Assembly: GCF_036323735.1 (NCBI RefSeq)
Contig: NC_086034.1
Location: 37,952,939 to 38,016,938, forward strand
DNA: 64,000 nt
From: Rattus norvegicus
Taxonomy: Eukaryota; Chordata; Mammalia; Rodentia; Muridae
Reading direction: 5' to 3'
Part shown: positions 12,001 to 22,816 of the stretch, piece after piece
How the letters are laid out: every line of letters starts with the position of its first letter
Numbering within the stretch: position 1 is the first letter of the stretch
Made by a program: the position numbers and the translations under genes
Notes under the pieces: generated by a model
Seen by the model: only the letters and a program-made list of their open reading frames with translations
Told to the model about the DNA's origin: nothing
Databases searched by the model: none

Positions 12001-12098
12001 CAAGGCTTAATTTTCCCCTTTCTCTCACAGCTGAGGATCACCCCAAGACTTAACCTATGCTCTTATTCTGTATTGTTATCTAGTACAAGTGCTAGGGA

Positions 12099-12130
12099 GT
12101 GGAGAGATAGATGGCTCAGTGTTGTACACA

Positions 12131-12163
<33 letters not shown>
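12099..12163 (+). repeat. B2-type SINE head running into a CA microsatellite
   Basis: 'ggagagatagatggctcagt' is a damaged B2 start. After about 30 bases the sequence becomes (CA)n at 12,130-12,163, so most of the SINE is missing. Confidence 0.6.
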
Positions 12164-12165
<2 letters not shown>

Positions 12166-12269
12166 TGAGTCTGCTTTGATTGTTTGTGTGTATGTAGTTT
12201 CAAGGCTGACCCCTCTGCATAAGACAACCAATAAGTGTGCATATCCCTACTTTGATACTCAGTAGTCCA

Positions 12270-12400
12270 AGCTGGTCTACAGGTCATCTGTTCCATTCAC
12301 CATGTAGTCCAAGATGGTCTCAAGTTCTTGACAGTTCTCCTACCTCAGCACTCATAAGTGCTGAGATTATGTATGGGAATGACCATGTCCAGCCCCACAG
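12270..12400 (-). mobile_element. B1 SINE relic
   Basis: Reversed B1 features are visible: 'gtccaagatggtctcaagtt', then 'ctacctcagcactcataagt' and 'gctgagattatgtatgggaa'. It is strongly diverged. Confidence 0.65.
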
Positions 12401-13012
12401 TTAATTTTTTTATTTTTGTTTTCTATATTTGTACATGTTTGTTTATTTAGCTATGGTATCTGAAGTTATAAAATGTGAACAGAAAGTAGTTAATTTCAAG
12501 ATTATTTTCAAGTAGGCTGCCAACTGAATAAAATTATTTAATATTATAATTGAGATTCTCAATCACGGAACAGTGAGTGGCCATGCTAGGCCTAGTATTA
12601 GCATCAGGAAGAGGGTACCAGCTACTATGATTGTGTAAGTATAGCTGGGAGATAAAATTCTATCTTGGCTTACTGCAGTCTGAACCTACTACTGACACTA
12701 TTTCCAGAGATGTTTTCCCCCATTGTAGTCAAGATAAATGAGACTCTTGTGCTCACAGTGCATTCCAAAGAGTCAGCAGAGCGAAATGGAAAGTGTTAGA
12801 CTCATGTCTGTGTTTGGTAAGGCGGACATAGATGTAAATAAAATGGACAAGAGGCTTTCCCTTGTCTGTCCTTGATATCCTTTTTGAGAATGCGTCTTAA
12901 CGTTTTTTTTCTTTTCTGGTTTATAATAGACAGGTACATTATATACATTTGTGTCCATCTATGCCAATAAAAATAATTGAAAATACAGCTTTGTCTTACA
13001 CCACCATTGCTA

Positions 13013-13112
13013 ACCTTCCTCTTTCTCCTTCCCTCCCTCTCCCCCTCTCTCCTTCTCCTTCTCTCTTTCTCTTTCCCCTTTCTTCCTTTTTCTTCCTTCC
13101 TTTCATTCTTTT
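13013..13112. repeat. CT-rich low-complexity tract
   Basis: About 100 bases of almost pure pyrimidine, with mixed cttcct and ctctct units. Confidence 0.9.
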
Positions 13113-13194
13113 TCATTAATATCCAGTTTTAAAAAATGCTTAGACAGTTTATATTAGTTGTAACATTGAATGGCTTTTCTTATTACATTTATTT

Positions 13195-13310
13195 ATTTAT
13201 TTTGAGGCCAGGATTTGCTATGGAGCCCAGGCTGTCTTTAAACTTGTTCTCCTGCTCCCAGATCCCAAGCACTGGTATTTTTGACACTCACCAGCAGCAT
13301 ACTCTGTCCT
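13195..13310 (-). mobile_element. B1 SINE relic
   Basis: Reversed B1 words are present: 'tggagcccaggctgtcttta', then 'ctcctgctcccagatcccaa' and 'gcactggtatttttgacact'. An A-rich tail is represented by the preceding 'attt' units. Confidence 0.7.
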
Positions 13311-13321
13311 TAATATAGTGT

Positions 13322-13539
13322 TTTAGTAAAAAATATTTGTATGTGTATAGGTGTCTTGCCTGCATGTATGTTTGTGCCATACATGCACACCTGGTACCCA
13401 CTGAAGTCAGAGTAGGACATTCAGATTCTCTGGCATTGAATTACAGTTGTAAACAGACATGTGGGTACTGGGAATTGAACCCAAGTCTTCTGGAAGAACA
13501 GTCTATGCTCTGAAGCACGGAGCCAGCTCTTCAGACCCT
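13322..13539 (-). mobile_element. B3-type SINE
   Basis: A nearly full-length reversed B3: it begins with the TG-rich 3' part, has 'cctggtacccactgaagtca' in the middle, and ends in the tRNA-like head around 'tgggaattgaacccaagtct'. A B-box complement is visible near 13,470. It is moderately diverged. Confidence 0.8.
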
Positions 13540-14476
13540 GAACTGAGTTTTGAATGATGAACATCTTGAGGGAAAACATTTTTCAAAGAGAGCCCTTGGG
13601 AAAAAGTCATGTGGCATCTTCTGCCTCAATATCTCTTGAACGATGGTGGTGGTGAAATATGTCATCAGGTGCCAGTGAATTCCAAGCGAGTTCTGTAGGT
13701 GAGCCTGGGTAAGGAGGTGAATGAATCCAGCTTGGTGCTTTGTTTGGGGCCTAACTGTTGATTTGAGTTGGACATCAGTTTGTTCCAAGTCCTTCTTGTG
13801 TTCAGATTGGAGTTGTCAGAACTGCTGATTCATGAAACTCAGGTCATGAACTGGCAGGGTCAGAATTTCTCTGTTGTAGAGTCTATGAAAATTGGGTTGT
13901 TCTATGGGGCTTCCAGAGCAGATTTCAGGGTCACCTTCACGTTTCAATGGGAGAACTCTGTGCAATCACGTATTTATTACACAGACTTTATGCCAGAGAA
14001 GTATCTGAAAATTAACCCCGAGTTCTTTTTGTTTTGCTCTGCTCATTCCCCAGGAGAGATCCTTGGTTTGGAAGTATGAGTTTTTTTTAAAAAAAGTGTT
14101 TCTTCCTGCTGCAAATGGTCTATTCGAAATATTGCCAGGCATATTTAATTCAACATGGGAAATGTAGGGCGACACAAGTGCTCACCACTCTTCAACTTGA
14201 TAAATCAGTTTTTCATCCTCAGAGGAATTTTCTTTTTGGAAAAGTTACTTCCTGCACAATTATTACTCCCTTTGATCTCGCACTATGCTTGGTTTTTCTC
14301 AGATAAGGGAGGCCAGTAATTCCTGAGCTATAACTTCAGAAATGCAGATAGCTATCATGTACTGTGTGACGTGTAATTCATTGCTCAGTTGTGGATAACC
14401 AACATGATCCTATGAGAGCTCTTTCACGGTTTATCTTTTCCTGGCTGACTGAATTTCTATAACATGTAAAGCTATG
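13540..14476. other. Unique DNA, no recognised gene
   Basis: Open frames of 85 codons (minus) and 103 codons (plus) overlap here. Neither shows a domain I recognise and they oppose each other in the same DNA. I treat both as chance. Confidence 0.4.

Positions 14477-14515
<39 letters not shown>
14477..14515. repeat. GT microsatellite
   Basis: A perfect (GT)n run of about 38 bases. Confidence 0.95.
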
Positions 14516-14516
<1 letters not shown>

Positions 14517-15555
14517 TACCATTTAACAACAAGTGACATTTAAATTAAAACCCAGAAAAAAAATATCTTAAGGGAAAACCTAAATTTGTCGCTTACTTAT
14601 TTTTATTCTGTCCAATGAGGAGGCCTCCTGTCTTTGATGTACCCAGTAATTCTCATTTTTTGCCTTTCAGATAAACTGGTTGACTATAAAGAAGCAAGAT
14701 CTAGTCTTCATGGATCTCAGGAACAGAGTTTCCTGGCATTTCACCATGTTTCCTCTGTCTTGCTTATAATGTACCCTCAAACTATTTACCCGAATAAAGA
14801 TTTCTTGGAATGTCTCAGGAAACAAAAGATTGTTTCAGGGTCCCATTGCATTCTTAAAAGACAATCTTCTCACAGTTTTTAGTTCACCAAATAAAGCAGC
14901 CTGGAGATGCCTGGAAGAAGGCTTTCCCAATATTGAGTCTCTAGGCAGCTGAAATTCCACCTGCCGAGCTGTAACACTGTAGAGATTGTTGTCCAGTGGA
15001 TATTTTTGCAACTTTCTGTTTGGCACTCAATAAAATAGATTGTTTTACTGTGAGAGAGAAATTTAAGTTACTTTTCATTTGAGTTTTAATCTATCAAAAA
15101 ATATTTCCTGGACTTATTTTTACTAAGCAACAAAGGGACTGTTATACCGTCACCACAGAATGTCCTCCCTTCATATTGATATTTTTAATTTCTTAATTGA
15201 GTGGCTTTACTTCTTAGCCGAATGTCTACATTATTTTCAGACTATTAGTGAACTAAGAGAGAAGGTTAATTTGTATCTTGAATTGGACTTTTGTTACAAA
15301 ATGAAAAGCCTTTGTTGTAGCCCAAGATCCCATTTTTGCCTGGATTCTTTCTCCTTAGCACCAACTCCTTCTGTATCCATGGCCCTTGAAGGAGACCCCC
15401 CTCTGTCCTTCATTCCTAATTCCCACCAGTAAGACAGCATCTGTGCCAGAGGTCATAGATTCACATTTTTGATTAATTGCATGCATGAATAGGAATATGG
15501 AAGCAGGGAAGTCCAGTGAGGAAAGCATATGCAGTTCCTCTTTCTGAAGAGTCAC
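14516..15555. other. Unique DNA, nothing recognised
   Basis: About 1 kb without a recognisable repeat or gene. The open frames are short and unsupported. Confidence 0.4.
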
Positions 15556-15690
15556 TCCAGACTGAGTGCTGTGGGGTGCACCTGTGCATTGGCACAAGGA
15601 GGCTGAGACAGGAAAGGGTTTGATTCCAGGAGTTCAAGATCACCTTGGGCAATAGAGTAAGACCATATCTTCCCTAAACAATTAATTAAT
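15556..15690 (+). mobile_element. B1 SINE relic
   Basis: A diverged B1: 'aaggaggctgagacaggaaa', then 'ccaggagttcaagatcacct' and 'tgggcaatagagtaagacca', ending in an A/T-rich tail. Confidence 0.7.
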
Positions 15691-15719
15691 AGGATAACAT
15701 ACAGTTATTTCCCCAGTCC

Positions 15720-15721
<2 letters not shown>

Positions 15722-15770
<49 letters not shown>
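15722..15770. repeat. GT microsatellite
   Basis: An uninterrupted (GT)n run of about 49 bases, followed by degenerate TG-rich sequence that may be the tail of a decayed SINE on the minus strand (to about 15,885). Confidence 0.95.
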
Positions 15771-15774
<4 letters not shown>

Positions 15775-15888
15775 GAGCATGTGTATGCAGAACTGTGTGG
15801 GTCCAGGTGCCTGTTGTGTATTTGTTGAAGCCAGAAACTCACATCAGGTGCCTTCCTCAATTGTGTCCCACTGTACTTTGTGAGACAT

Positions 15889-16202
15889 TGTATTAGTTAG
15901 AGTTTTAACTCTTGTAATGACAACATTTAATTGGGGCTGGCTTACAGGTTCAGATGTTCAGTCCATTATCATCAAGTTGGGGGCATGGTAGCATCCAGGC
16001 ATGCATGGTACAGGAGTCACTAAGAGTTCTACTTTTTCATTGGAAACCTGTTATGAGAAGACTGGCTTCCAAGAAGCTAGGATGAGGGTCTTAAAGCCCA
16101 CATCCACAGTGACACCTACTCCAACAAGGTCACATCTAGTCCAACAGGGGGACACCTTCTAATAGTGCCACTCCTTGGGCCGAGCATATGCACACCATCA
16201 CA
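15889..16202 (-). mobile_element. Solo ERVL-MaLR LTR (ORR1-like)
   Basis: The same family and orientation as 2284-2598: 'ggggctggcttacaggttca', 'gtccattatcatcaagttgg', 'aatagtgccactccttgggc'. It begins TG and ends CA. Flanking 5-mers GACAT (15,884-15,888) and AACAT (16,203-16,207) match at 4/5. A short internal deletion near 15,910 removes part of the block that is present in the first copy. Confidence 0.8.
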
Positions 16203-16324
16203 AACATGGTTTCTTCCTGAATCTGAAACTCACCCATTTTTCTTTCCACCTCCTCAGTATCAATATATATATTTATAATGTGGGTTTTGGAAAATTGGAC
16301 TCAATGATATCTAAAAACATTTTC

Positions 16325-16445
16325 ATTTGTGAATTTATTTACTTCAAATCCTGATTTTCTCTGTGCCCTCTCTCTGTTTCCTCAGAGAAGGGGAGCCCTC
16401 CCCTTGGATATCAACTGGTCTTGGCATATCAAGCTGTAGTATTAC
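16325..16445 (-). mobile_element. Short L1 3' UTR relic
   Basis: 'gaatttatttacttcaaatc' followed by a pyrimidine-rich block and 'ccccttggatatcaactggt' follows the same order as the 3' UTR at 890-1035. Only about 120 bases remain. Confidence 0.65.
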
Positions 16446-16499
16446 ATTTAATTCTCCCTGTGTAATGAAGAGAACTTTTGAGAGCTACCACTCTTATCC

Positions 16500-16582
16500 A
16501 TCATGCGGATCTGTGAGTTGAACTGAGGTTGTCAGGCTTGGTGGCAGGCACCTTTACCCTCTGAACCTTTTTGCCTAACCCT
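16500..16582 (-). mobile_element. tRNA-derived SINE head fragment
   Basis: 'tgtcaggcttggtggcaggc' plus 'acctttaccctctgaacc' is the reversed head of a B2/B3-group SINE. The same family recurs at about 22,875 (plus) and 24,950 (minus). Confidence 0.55.
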
Positions 16583-16631
16583 CAGTTCCTTTCAAATGCT
16601 CATAGTTAGTAAAAGTGCAGATCAAAGTCCT

Positions 16632-16650
16632 CCCCCCCCCCCCCCCCCCC
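16632..16650. repeat. Homopolymer C19
   Basis: Nineteen consecutive C directly abut the 3' end of the minus-strand ID element. Confidence 0.95.
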
Positions 16651-16723
16651 GGAGCTGGGGACCGAACCCAGGGCCTTGCGCTTCCTAGACAAACGTTCTA
16701 CCACTGAGCTAAATCCCCAACCC
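16651..16723 (-). mobile_element. ID element (BC1-derived SINE) with C-tract in place of an A-tail
   Basis: The body matches the rat ID consensus in reverse, from 'ggagctggggaccgaaccca' to 'actgagctaaatccccaacc'. The reversed B box (GGACCGAACCC region) and A box (ACTGAGCTA) are intact. On the plus strand the side where a T-run is expected carries 19 C (16,632-16,650), so the sense tail reads as poly-G. I see no clear TSD. Confidence 0.9.
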
Positions 16724-16949
16724 AGTGATGTCCAGGGGCAGTGTCTTGTTGCTGCTGTTGTTTTTTGCTTTTATTTGTGTAAAATTTTAGCAGAGGAGTT
16801 TCAAAGCTTGCTTAAGCTTGGAAACTAATTAAAACAAAAAAGTTTGAAGTAACTCCAACTTTTAAACAGAAAACAAGGTTGGCCTCTAATTCTAGCATCT
16901 AATTCCTTGTTCTTGTTCAAATCCAATTAGCTGATGCGTATCCCTGTGT

Positions 16950-17075
16950 CTGTGTGTACCTGTGTCTGTTTGTCCGCCTCCACTTGTCTGTGTGCCCATG
17001 TATGTATGTGTATAGGGGTTGTATATATGTATGAACTGTACATATATATGTATATATTTGTATTTATATATATTA
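16950..17075. repeat. Degenerate TG/TA low-complexity tract
   Basis: Runs of tgtgtctg, then tgtatg, then tatata units. Probably an old, decayed microsatellite. Confidence 0.7.
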
Positions 17076-17454
17076 TTGAAACAAAAGTTTCACTGAAAGA
17101 AGTGAGGTAAACTTAGATGTCACAGATTGGGCTGATGATCAAATCCCAGTTGCTCCAGCAATGATTAGAATGTATAATAAATGGTAAGAGGTCAATCAGA
17201 GACATTCTGTTAAAGGGTATACCACTCACTTAACAAAGAAGCACTCAATATGTGAAAGTACCCAATGTGTCACACATGGTAAGTACTAAGCATCTTTTAG
17301 TTTATAGTATGAAAAGGGTTTGTCATTTTCCATTAAGAATTAATTTTTACATTCTTATTAAATTTTTACATTATCTAATTAGTAGTCATCAGAGCTGTAT
17401 TAATCATTTGTGTCATCTGACCAAAGTCAAAAAGGAAAGGGGGGAACCCCCAAA

Positions 17455-17512
17455 AACCCCAAAACCAAACCAAACCAAACCAAACCAAACCAAACAAACA
17501 AAAAACCCAAAA
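17455..17512. repeat. CCAAA pentanucleotide repeat
   Basis: About seven 'accaa' units flanked by A-rich sequence. It may be the mutated A-tail of an unrecognised retroposon. Confidence 0.85.
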
Positions 17513-18003
17513 AAATAGAGTACAAAATACTCTAGGGAGCAGAAGATCCAAGTGAGTAAAGCTGAGTCAGCCTGTCAAAGACTGCAAGACCAACTGGCCC
17601 GTGGAAAATTGGAAAAGACATTACCCACAAGGGCCAGACTCAAGAAGGGTGGTACAGCTTTCCTCAGGAATCCAAATGTGAAGGTTTACGAATGACTGAT
17701 CAGTGTGTGTAAAGATTAGCAACTGCAGCTTCTGCTTTCTGGACCTTTACAGCCAGAGCCCAAGCTGGTTGCCTACAGAGACCTCAAGATGCCCAACCCT
17801 TTAACCTGGGTTGTACCTTAATGAACTCTGGGGTTCCAGGATATGCTGATACAGTTAGAGAGCCTTACCTGATCCAGCCTTATTGTCTATGTGTCTGTGT
17901 GTCTGTCATTTCTTCATTCCCTGGATGTCTCTAGCCAGAGTTCTGGGACCCAAGCAACATGGACCCTGGCAGAATACGTCACCAAAAACGTAGTGGGACT
18001 TTG
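17513..18003. other. Unidentified, possibly LTR-like sequence
   Basis: About 490 bases of balanced composition, different from the AT-rich flanks, with a TG-rich block near 17,890. It could be an old LTR, but I find no polyadenylation signal, primer-binding site or TG/CA ends I would trust. Confidence 0.2.
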
Positions 18004-18142
18004 AATGTAGTGGCTTACCCCTGTGATCTCAGAACTCAGGTAGAGGCATAAGAACCAGAAGTTAAGGTCATTCTTGACCACATAGCAAGTTCAAGGGTAG
18101 TCTTGAGCTACAGAGGAAACAATTTTAAAAAATAAAATGTAG
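18004..18142 (+). mobile_element. B1-related SINE (old PB1/B1F type)
   Basis: 'gtagtggcttacccctgtga', then 'tctcagaactcaggtagagg' and 'acatagcaagttcaagggta' follow the B1 order. It ends in an A-rich tail at 18,122-18,142. Confidence 0.65.
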
Positions 18143-19841
18143 TGGAGAGGGACCTGGGTCTCCTGAGTGCTCCCTATCTGGTGCTCTCAGAGGGTTTTTA
18201 TTATTTTATCTCCTCATCTGGAGATCTTGGGGTGGAGGTTCTTATTCCTTACTGCACAGAAGCTATTTTCTCAAATACTTTTACTGTGAACCTCTTGAAT
18301 CTCAATGCACTCTGCCTGTTCCACTCCCAGAATTCTCGGCACAAACAGGTTCACTTCCTTTCCGAGATTATGGTAAATTGGAGGGGCCTGAGAGATGACA
18401 AAGGCAGTTGAAGAGAAGGACAGCCTCACTTGTTCTCTGGGCAGGTGTTTCCTGCTATTGTCCTCCGAGAGCAAAGAGGCTCACAAGCTGATCCGTGTTC
18501 TCTGACATCCCCAGCGTCCTCTTTGTTGGAGGCAAGGCCTCCTATCCGGTAATCACTCCTGTGGCACCTCTGAAGCTCTGAAAAAGAAAAGGCTCTGCCA
18601 AGAGTCCACGCAGTTCTTACATACAGAATGCTTGACATCTTGAATGGCGCACTCCTGCCCATCTGGAGATCTAACATGAAATACCCTTGAGCCATATTAT
18701 GATATTTCTGCCCATGTGGGACAGTACTTTAAGAAATAACATTATTCCCTGGAGGCTTTTTTGCTTCATCCCTTTCTGTGAGTTACTCTGTTTGTGAATT
18801 GTTAAGAGGGAGGTGCCGTCTTTGCTAAACTGTGTATTCATCTGCCTCAGGTCATTATTATTATTATTCTTTTAATAAAAGGCAGGCTAATGTGATTTTC
18901 ATGTAATTCTGTGATCAAGATAAGATACTATATGCATTGTACTGGGCACATAGTAGGTGCTCAAATACACACGCTTCACTACTAAGGATAACAAGGATAT
19001 TTTAATAAGTCTTAGAAGAGCTTTGGAATCACATACCCATTCGTCATTGAGCGAAGAGAAACGATGGGGCTAGCGATGCCAGCATCCACTCAGCTGTCTT
19101 AGTTCTGCGGGTCTCTGCCTTTAGGATGTCCTGTGGAAGAGCTGGCCTGGCTGTTCCTATATCTGTTTCATGTTTTAAGCCACTGCTGGCTCTGACGTTT
19201 TGCAGGGAGCCCCGAATGGTCGCTGAGAGTGGTAATATTTTCTACGTCAGTTTCTCAATGAGCCATAACTCTTTCAGATTCACTGTTCACATATGGCCTC
19301 TGAGCAGATCTGGCAGCTTCCATCCACAGTGCAGACTAGGGAAAGGTGGGGTCTGGAAAACTCATAAAAACAAACCGAGTGGTAAAGGAAAATCAATCTT
19401 CTCCTGCTTTGGACTAAGTTGACGAGAATCATTCTCCCTGATTCTCCATAAATTGGAACACGGCTTAGGACACTAATCCTACTGTAATACCATTTGAAGA
19501 CGAACACTGACATTTGTGACATTTAAATAACAGTTGGGGTCTGCTATTAAACCAGGGCCTCCAACTGTTTAACCTCTGCCCTTGTGTTCTATTACCTGTG
19601 GCCCAGTGCATGCAAATGCATGCATTATGCATTTCAGCTTTCTGATACTTAGTTTGGCCACTGCATCATACTTAATGAGAATTGGGCATCAAGCACAATA
19701 TTTACTTAATAAATTTTTAGTATAAACTTCCAAGGCCCTTTTTGAATCTTCCTTTCTTCTTTCTTTTTAAATAGAGCTAACACATAAGAAATTGAACTAA
19801 TTATCCAAGACCTTCCTGTGAATGAGAAAGCATGTTTTCTT
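18143..19841. other. 1.7 kb of mostly unique DNA
   Basis: No gene is recognised. Around 18,932-18,970 'actgggcacatagtaggtgc' resembles the ancient MIR/L2 3' end shared by mammals. Some short stretches have slightly higher GC but no splice or coding structure that I can support. Confidence 0.4.
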
Positions 19842-19855
19842 AAACTTAAGTTAGG
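19842..19855 (+). repeat. Left TSD of ID element
   Basis: AAACTTAAGTTAGG, identical to 19,957-19,970. Confidence 0.9.
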
Positions 19856-19956
19856 GGGGCTGGGGATTTAGCTCAGTGGTAGAGCGCTTACCTAGGAAGC
19901 GCAAGGCCCTGGGTTCGGTCCCCAGCTCTGAAAAAAAGAACCAAAAAAAAAAAAAA
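19856..19956 (+). mobile_element. ID element with 14-bp perfect TSD
   Basis: A full-length ID SINE starting at GGGGCTGGGG. It has the polymerase III A box (TAGCTCAGTGG) and B box (GGTTCGGTCC), and ends in an A-rich tail. It is bracketed by AAACTTAAGTTAGG at 19,842-19,855 and 19,957-19,970, identical over 14 bases. Near-consensus body and perfect TSD point to a recent, rat-lineage insertion. ID elements descend from the BC1 RNA gene and are mobilised by L1 proteins. Confidence 0.95.
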
Positions 19957-19970
19957 AAACTTAAGTTAGG
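19957..19970 (+). repeat. Right TSD of ID element
   Basis: Exact copy of 19,842-19,855, following the A-tail. Confidence 0.9.
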
Positions 19971-20057
19971 TAGAGAGATCTAAAGCTGTTTACCCATTTG
20001 GTAAAATTTCCAATTTTATTTTGTATGTGCCACTTATTTATTTATTTTATTTATTTA

Positions 20058-20152
20058 TTTTTTTTTTGATTCTTTTTTTCGGAGCTGGGGACCGAACCCA
20101 GGGCCTTGCGCTTCCTAGGTAAGCGCTCTACCACTGAGCTAAATCCCCAGCC
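20058..20152 (-). mobile_element. ID element nested at a B2 tail
   Basis: A complete reversed ID body (20,081-20,152) with a T-rich tail complement on its left. It separates an A/T-rich stretch from a reversed B2 fragment (20,153-20,280). The flanks on both sides consist of 'ttattt' units, so the element probably inserted into the A-rich tail of that B2 and its TSD is hidden in low-complexity sequence. Confidence 0.9.
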
Positions 20153-20280
20153 TTTATTTTATTTTTTAATAGGATCACATTACAGGTGGTCACGAGCCAC
20201 CATGTGGGTGCTGGGAATTGAACTCAGGACCTTTGGAAGATCAGACAGTGCTCTTAACCTCTGAGCCATCTCTCCAGTCT
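20153..20280 (-). mobile_element. B2 SINE, 5' half
   Basis: Reversed B2 sequence: 'ggatcacattacaggtggtc', then 'gagccaccatgtgggtgctg' and the head 'gagccatctctccagtct'. The 3' part of B2 is missing. Confidence 0.8.
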
Positions 20281-20619
20281 GTATGTGCCATTTAGTATGC
20301 TGGATTAAAAATAAGGGCAACATATCCAACACCTGCTCTGAAAAAATGCAGAATTTATGAGTCTTTTCCTGTAGTTATGTACCATTAGATCTAGGCTTCT
20401 TACCCAATCTTTGCTCAATTATATGTGTAGTGTTTTCATGGCTTTAAAAAGCACGTTCTCATTTCTATCCACTAATGAATTAGACACGAATGATGGCTTA
20501 TGCATCTTTTCTATTCATATGTAATTTTTTAAAAAACATAGATGTTGGCATTAAAGTCAGCTATGAAGATTTTTTTGGTTTCTTAAAAAATTTCCTTTTT
20601 AAATTAAAATGTATTTTGT

Positions 20620-20826
20620 TATTCTATGCATATAAGAGCTTTCACCTGCCTCTATGTCAGTATACCATGCACATGCCTGGTACCCACCGAAGCCAGAAGA
20701 TAGCATCAGATCCCATTGAACAGGCATTATGGACAGTTGTGAATTGTCATATGGATGCTGGACATCAAACTCAGGTCCTTTGGAAGGACACTAAATGCTC
20801 TTAATTCCCGAGCCATCTTTCTAGCC
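20620..20826 (-). mobile_element. B3-type SINE
   Basis: Reversed B3: 'catgcctggtacccaccgaa', then 'tggatgctggacatcaaact' and the head 'gagccatctttctagccc'. Diverged, and directly abutting a reversed B1. Confidence 0.75.
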
Positions 20827-20827
20827 C

Positions 20828-20965
20828 AGTTGTTTTCTTTTGGAGGCAGGTCTTCTTTGGGTAGCTCTCACTGCCCTGGAACTCACCAGATAGCCCACAC
20901 TGGTCTCGAACTCACAATCCTCATGCCTCCAAAATGGCAGATTTATAGACATGTACAACCACATG
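20828..20965 (-). mobile_element. B1 SINE relic
   Basis: 'ctgccctggaactcaccaga', then 'tagcccacactggtctcgaa' and 'ctcacaatcctcatgcctcc' follow reversed B1 order. Confidence 0.75.
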
Positions 20966-21553
20966 TAGAGTTCCCACTCTATTCTTTATGAAGACATTCT
21001 ATTTCCTTAGGGCCAGAAAACTTCCTCTGAACTGGACAGAAAAGGTAGGTAGTTTTAACTGGGAAAGGTCTGGGGGGCAATTGGGATACAGAAAAGAACA
21101 TGATCAAAATATATTATACAAAATGCCCTTTTCAATAAACAGAAGTAAAAGTGAGATTCTTGCTTGGCTTCAGATAGCCTGAGATGGAATTTGACAGATT
21201 TGATTTTCTAGGATGAGTATAAGTCAGTGAGATGCTTCATTTCCACAGCTTGCTTCCTCGTTGATGAGATGGATTAACAGTATTTCTCTCAGTTGTCCGA
21301 AGGAGCTGAGAAAACAGTTCGGCAAAGGCAGCCCACAAAGGTACCTTTTTGATCTCTTCATTGTCCCAACTTCTGCCAGCTCTAGCCTCTATCTGACTCC
21401 ATGCCCCTTTGTGGCACAAAGTTTTCCTTTCTAGGCTGTGGTTCATAATTGGGACAATTTAACTGCAGGGAGATGGAATATTGGGAGACCATTCTGGTTA
21501 TGGCTTTGGGGTTGGACCAGCATCAAGAAAGTAAAAACTAGGGATGGGCTTTC
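20966..21553. other. Unique DNA upstream of the Gapdh retrocopy
   Basis: I see no repeat or gene. This is the target-side flank of the processed pseudogene. Confidence 0.4.
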
Positions 21554-22816
21554 CACTCCTCCCTGTTCCAGAGACAGCAGCATCTGCTTCTGTAGTGCCA
21601 GCCTCATCCTGTAGACAACATGATGAAGGTCAGCTTGAACAGATTTGGTCACATTAGGCGCCTGGTTACCAGGGATGCCTTCTGCTCTACACTTGGCAAA
21701 GTGGAGATTGTTGCCATCAACGACCCCTTCAATGACTTCCTGTACATGGTTTACATGTTCCAGTATGACTTTACCCATGGCAAGTTCAATGGCACAGTAA
21801 GGCTGAGAATGGGAAGCTTGTCATCAACGGGAAGCCCATTACTATCTTCCAGAAGCGAGATCCCGCTAACATCAAATGGGGTGATGCTAATGCTGAGTAT
21901 GTCATAGAGTCTACCGGCATCTCTACCATGGAGAAGGCCGGGGCCCACTTGAAGGGTGGGGCCAAAAAGATCATCATCTCTGCCCCTTTGGCCGATGCCC
22001 CCATGTTTGTGATGGGTGTGAAATATGACAAGAAATATGACAACTCGCTCAAGATTGTCAGCAATGCATCCTGCACCACCCACTGCTTAGCTCCCCTGGC
22101 CAATGTCATCCATGACAACTTTGGCATCCTGGAATGGCTCATGACCACAGTCCATGCCATCTCTGCCACTCAGAAGACTGTGCATGGCCCTCTGGAAAGC
22201 TGTGGCCTGATAGCCATGGGGCTGCCCAGAACATCATCCCTGCATTCACGGATGCTGCCAAGGCTGTGACCAAGGTCATCCCAGAGCTGAATGGGAAGCT
22301 TACTGGCATGGATTTCCATGTTTCTACTTCCAGTGTATTTGTTGTGGATCTGATGTGCCGCCTGGAGAAACCTGCCAAGTATAATGACATCAAGAAGGTG
22401 GTGAAGCAGGCATCTGAGGGCCCACTAAAGGGCATTCTGGACTACACTGAGGACCAGTTTGTCTCCTGCAACTTCAAAAGCAACTCCCACTCTTCCACTT
22501 TTGATGCTCGGGCTGGCATTGCTCTCAATGACAACTTTGTAAAGCTCATGTCCTGGTATGACAATGAATATGGCTACAGCAACAGGGTGGTGGGCCTCAT
22601 GGTCTACATGGCATCCAAGGAGTAAGAAACCCTGGACCACCCCCCAGCAAGGCCACTGAGAGCAAGAGAGAGGCCCTCATTTGCTGAGGAGTCCCTGTCC
22701 TAACTTGGCCCCCAATACTGAACATCTACCTCACAATTTCCATCCCAGACACCCATAATAGCAGGAGGGGACTAGGGAGCCCTCCCTACTCTCTTGAATA
22801 AAGTTTGCTGCACCAC
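21554..22816 (+). pseudogene. Gapdh-ps: Gapdh processed pseudogene
   Basis: An intronless copy of the glyceraldehyde-3-phosphate dehydrogenase mRNA with 5' UTR (21,554-21,619), coding part (21,620-22,625) and 3' UTR with AATAAA at 22,798-22,803. The coding part is 1006 nt against 1002 for an intact rodent frame of 333 codons. Two single-base deletions shift the frame, one near 21,798 and one near 22,190. Three in-frame length changes also occur: +2 codons near 21,690, -1 codon near 21,925 and +1 codon near 22,030. The active-site phrase SNASCTT keeps its cysteine (codon 22,072-22,074), but the following conserved Asn is His. It cannot encode a working enzyme. The A-tail has decayed. AAAACTAGGGA (from about 21,535) and AAAAGCCAGGGA (from about 22,826) may be the remains of a TSD. 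Confidence 0.97.

Noticed and set aside
11668..12168. 166-codon plus-strand frame
   Set aside because: It crosses the LTR-like repeat and ends in a CA microsatellite translated as Thr-His repeats; no domain is seen.
17455..17512. Possible telomere-like repeat
   Set aside because: The unit is CCAAA and not CCCTAA; it is an ordinary A-rich pentanucleotide repeat.
19861..19930. tRNA gene with A and B boxes
   Set aside because: It matches the BC1-derived ID SINE with A-tail and TSD, and does not fold as a complete tRNA with a normal acceptor stem in this context.
22134..22625. Open frame of 163 codons that looks like a GAPDH C-terminal protein
   Set aside because: It is the last third of a processed pseudogene. 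It lies behind two frameshifts, has no own promoter that I can see, and cannot make a working enzyme.
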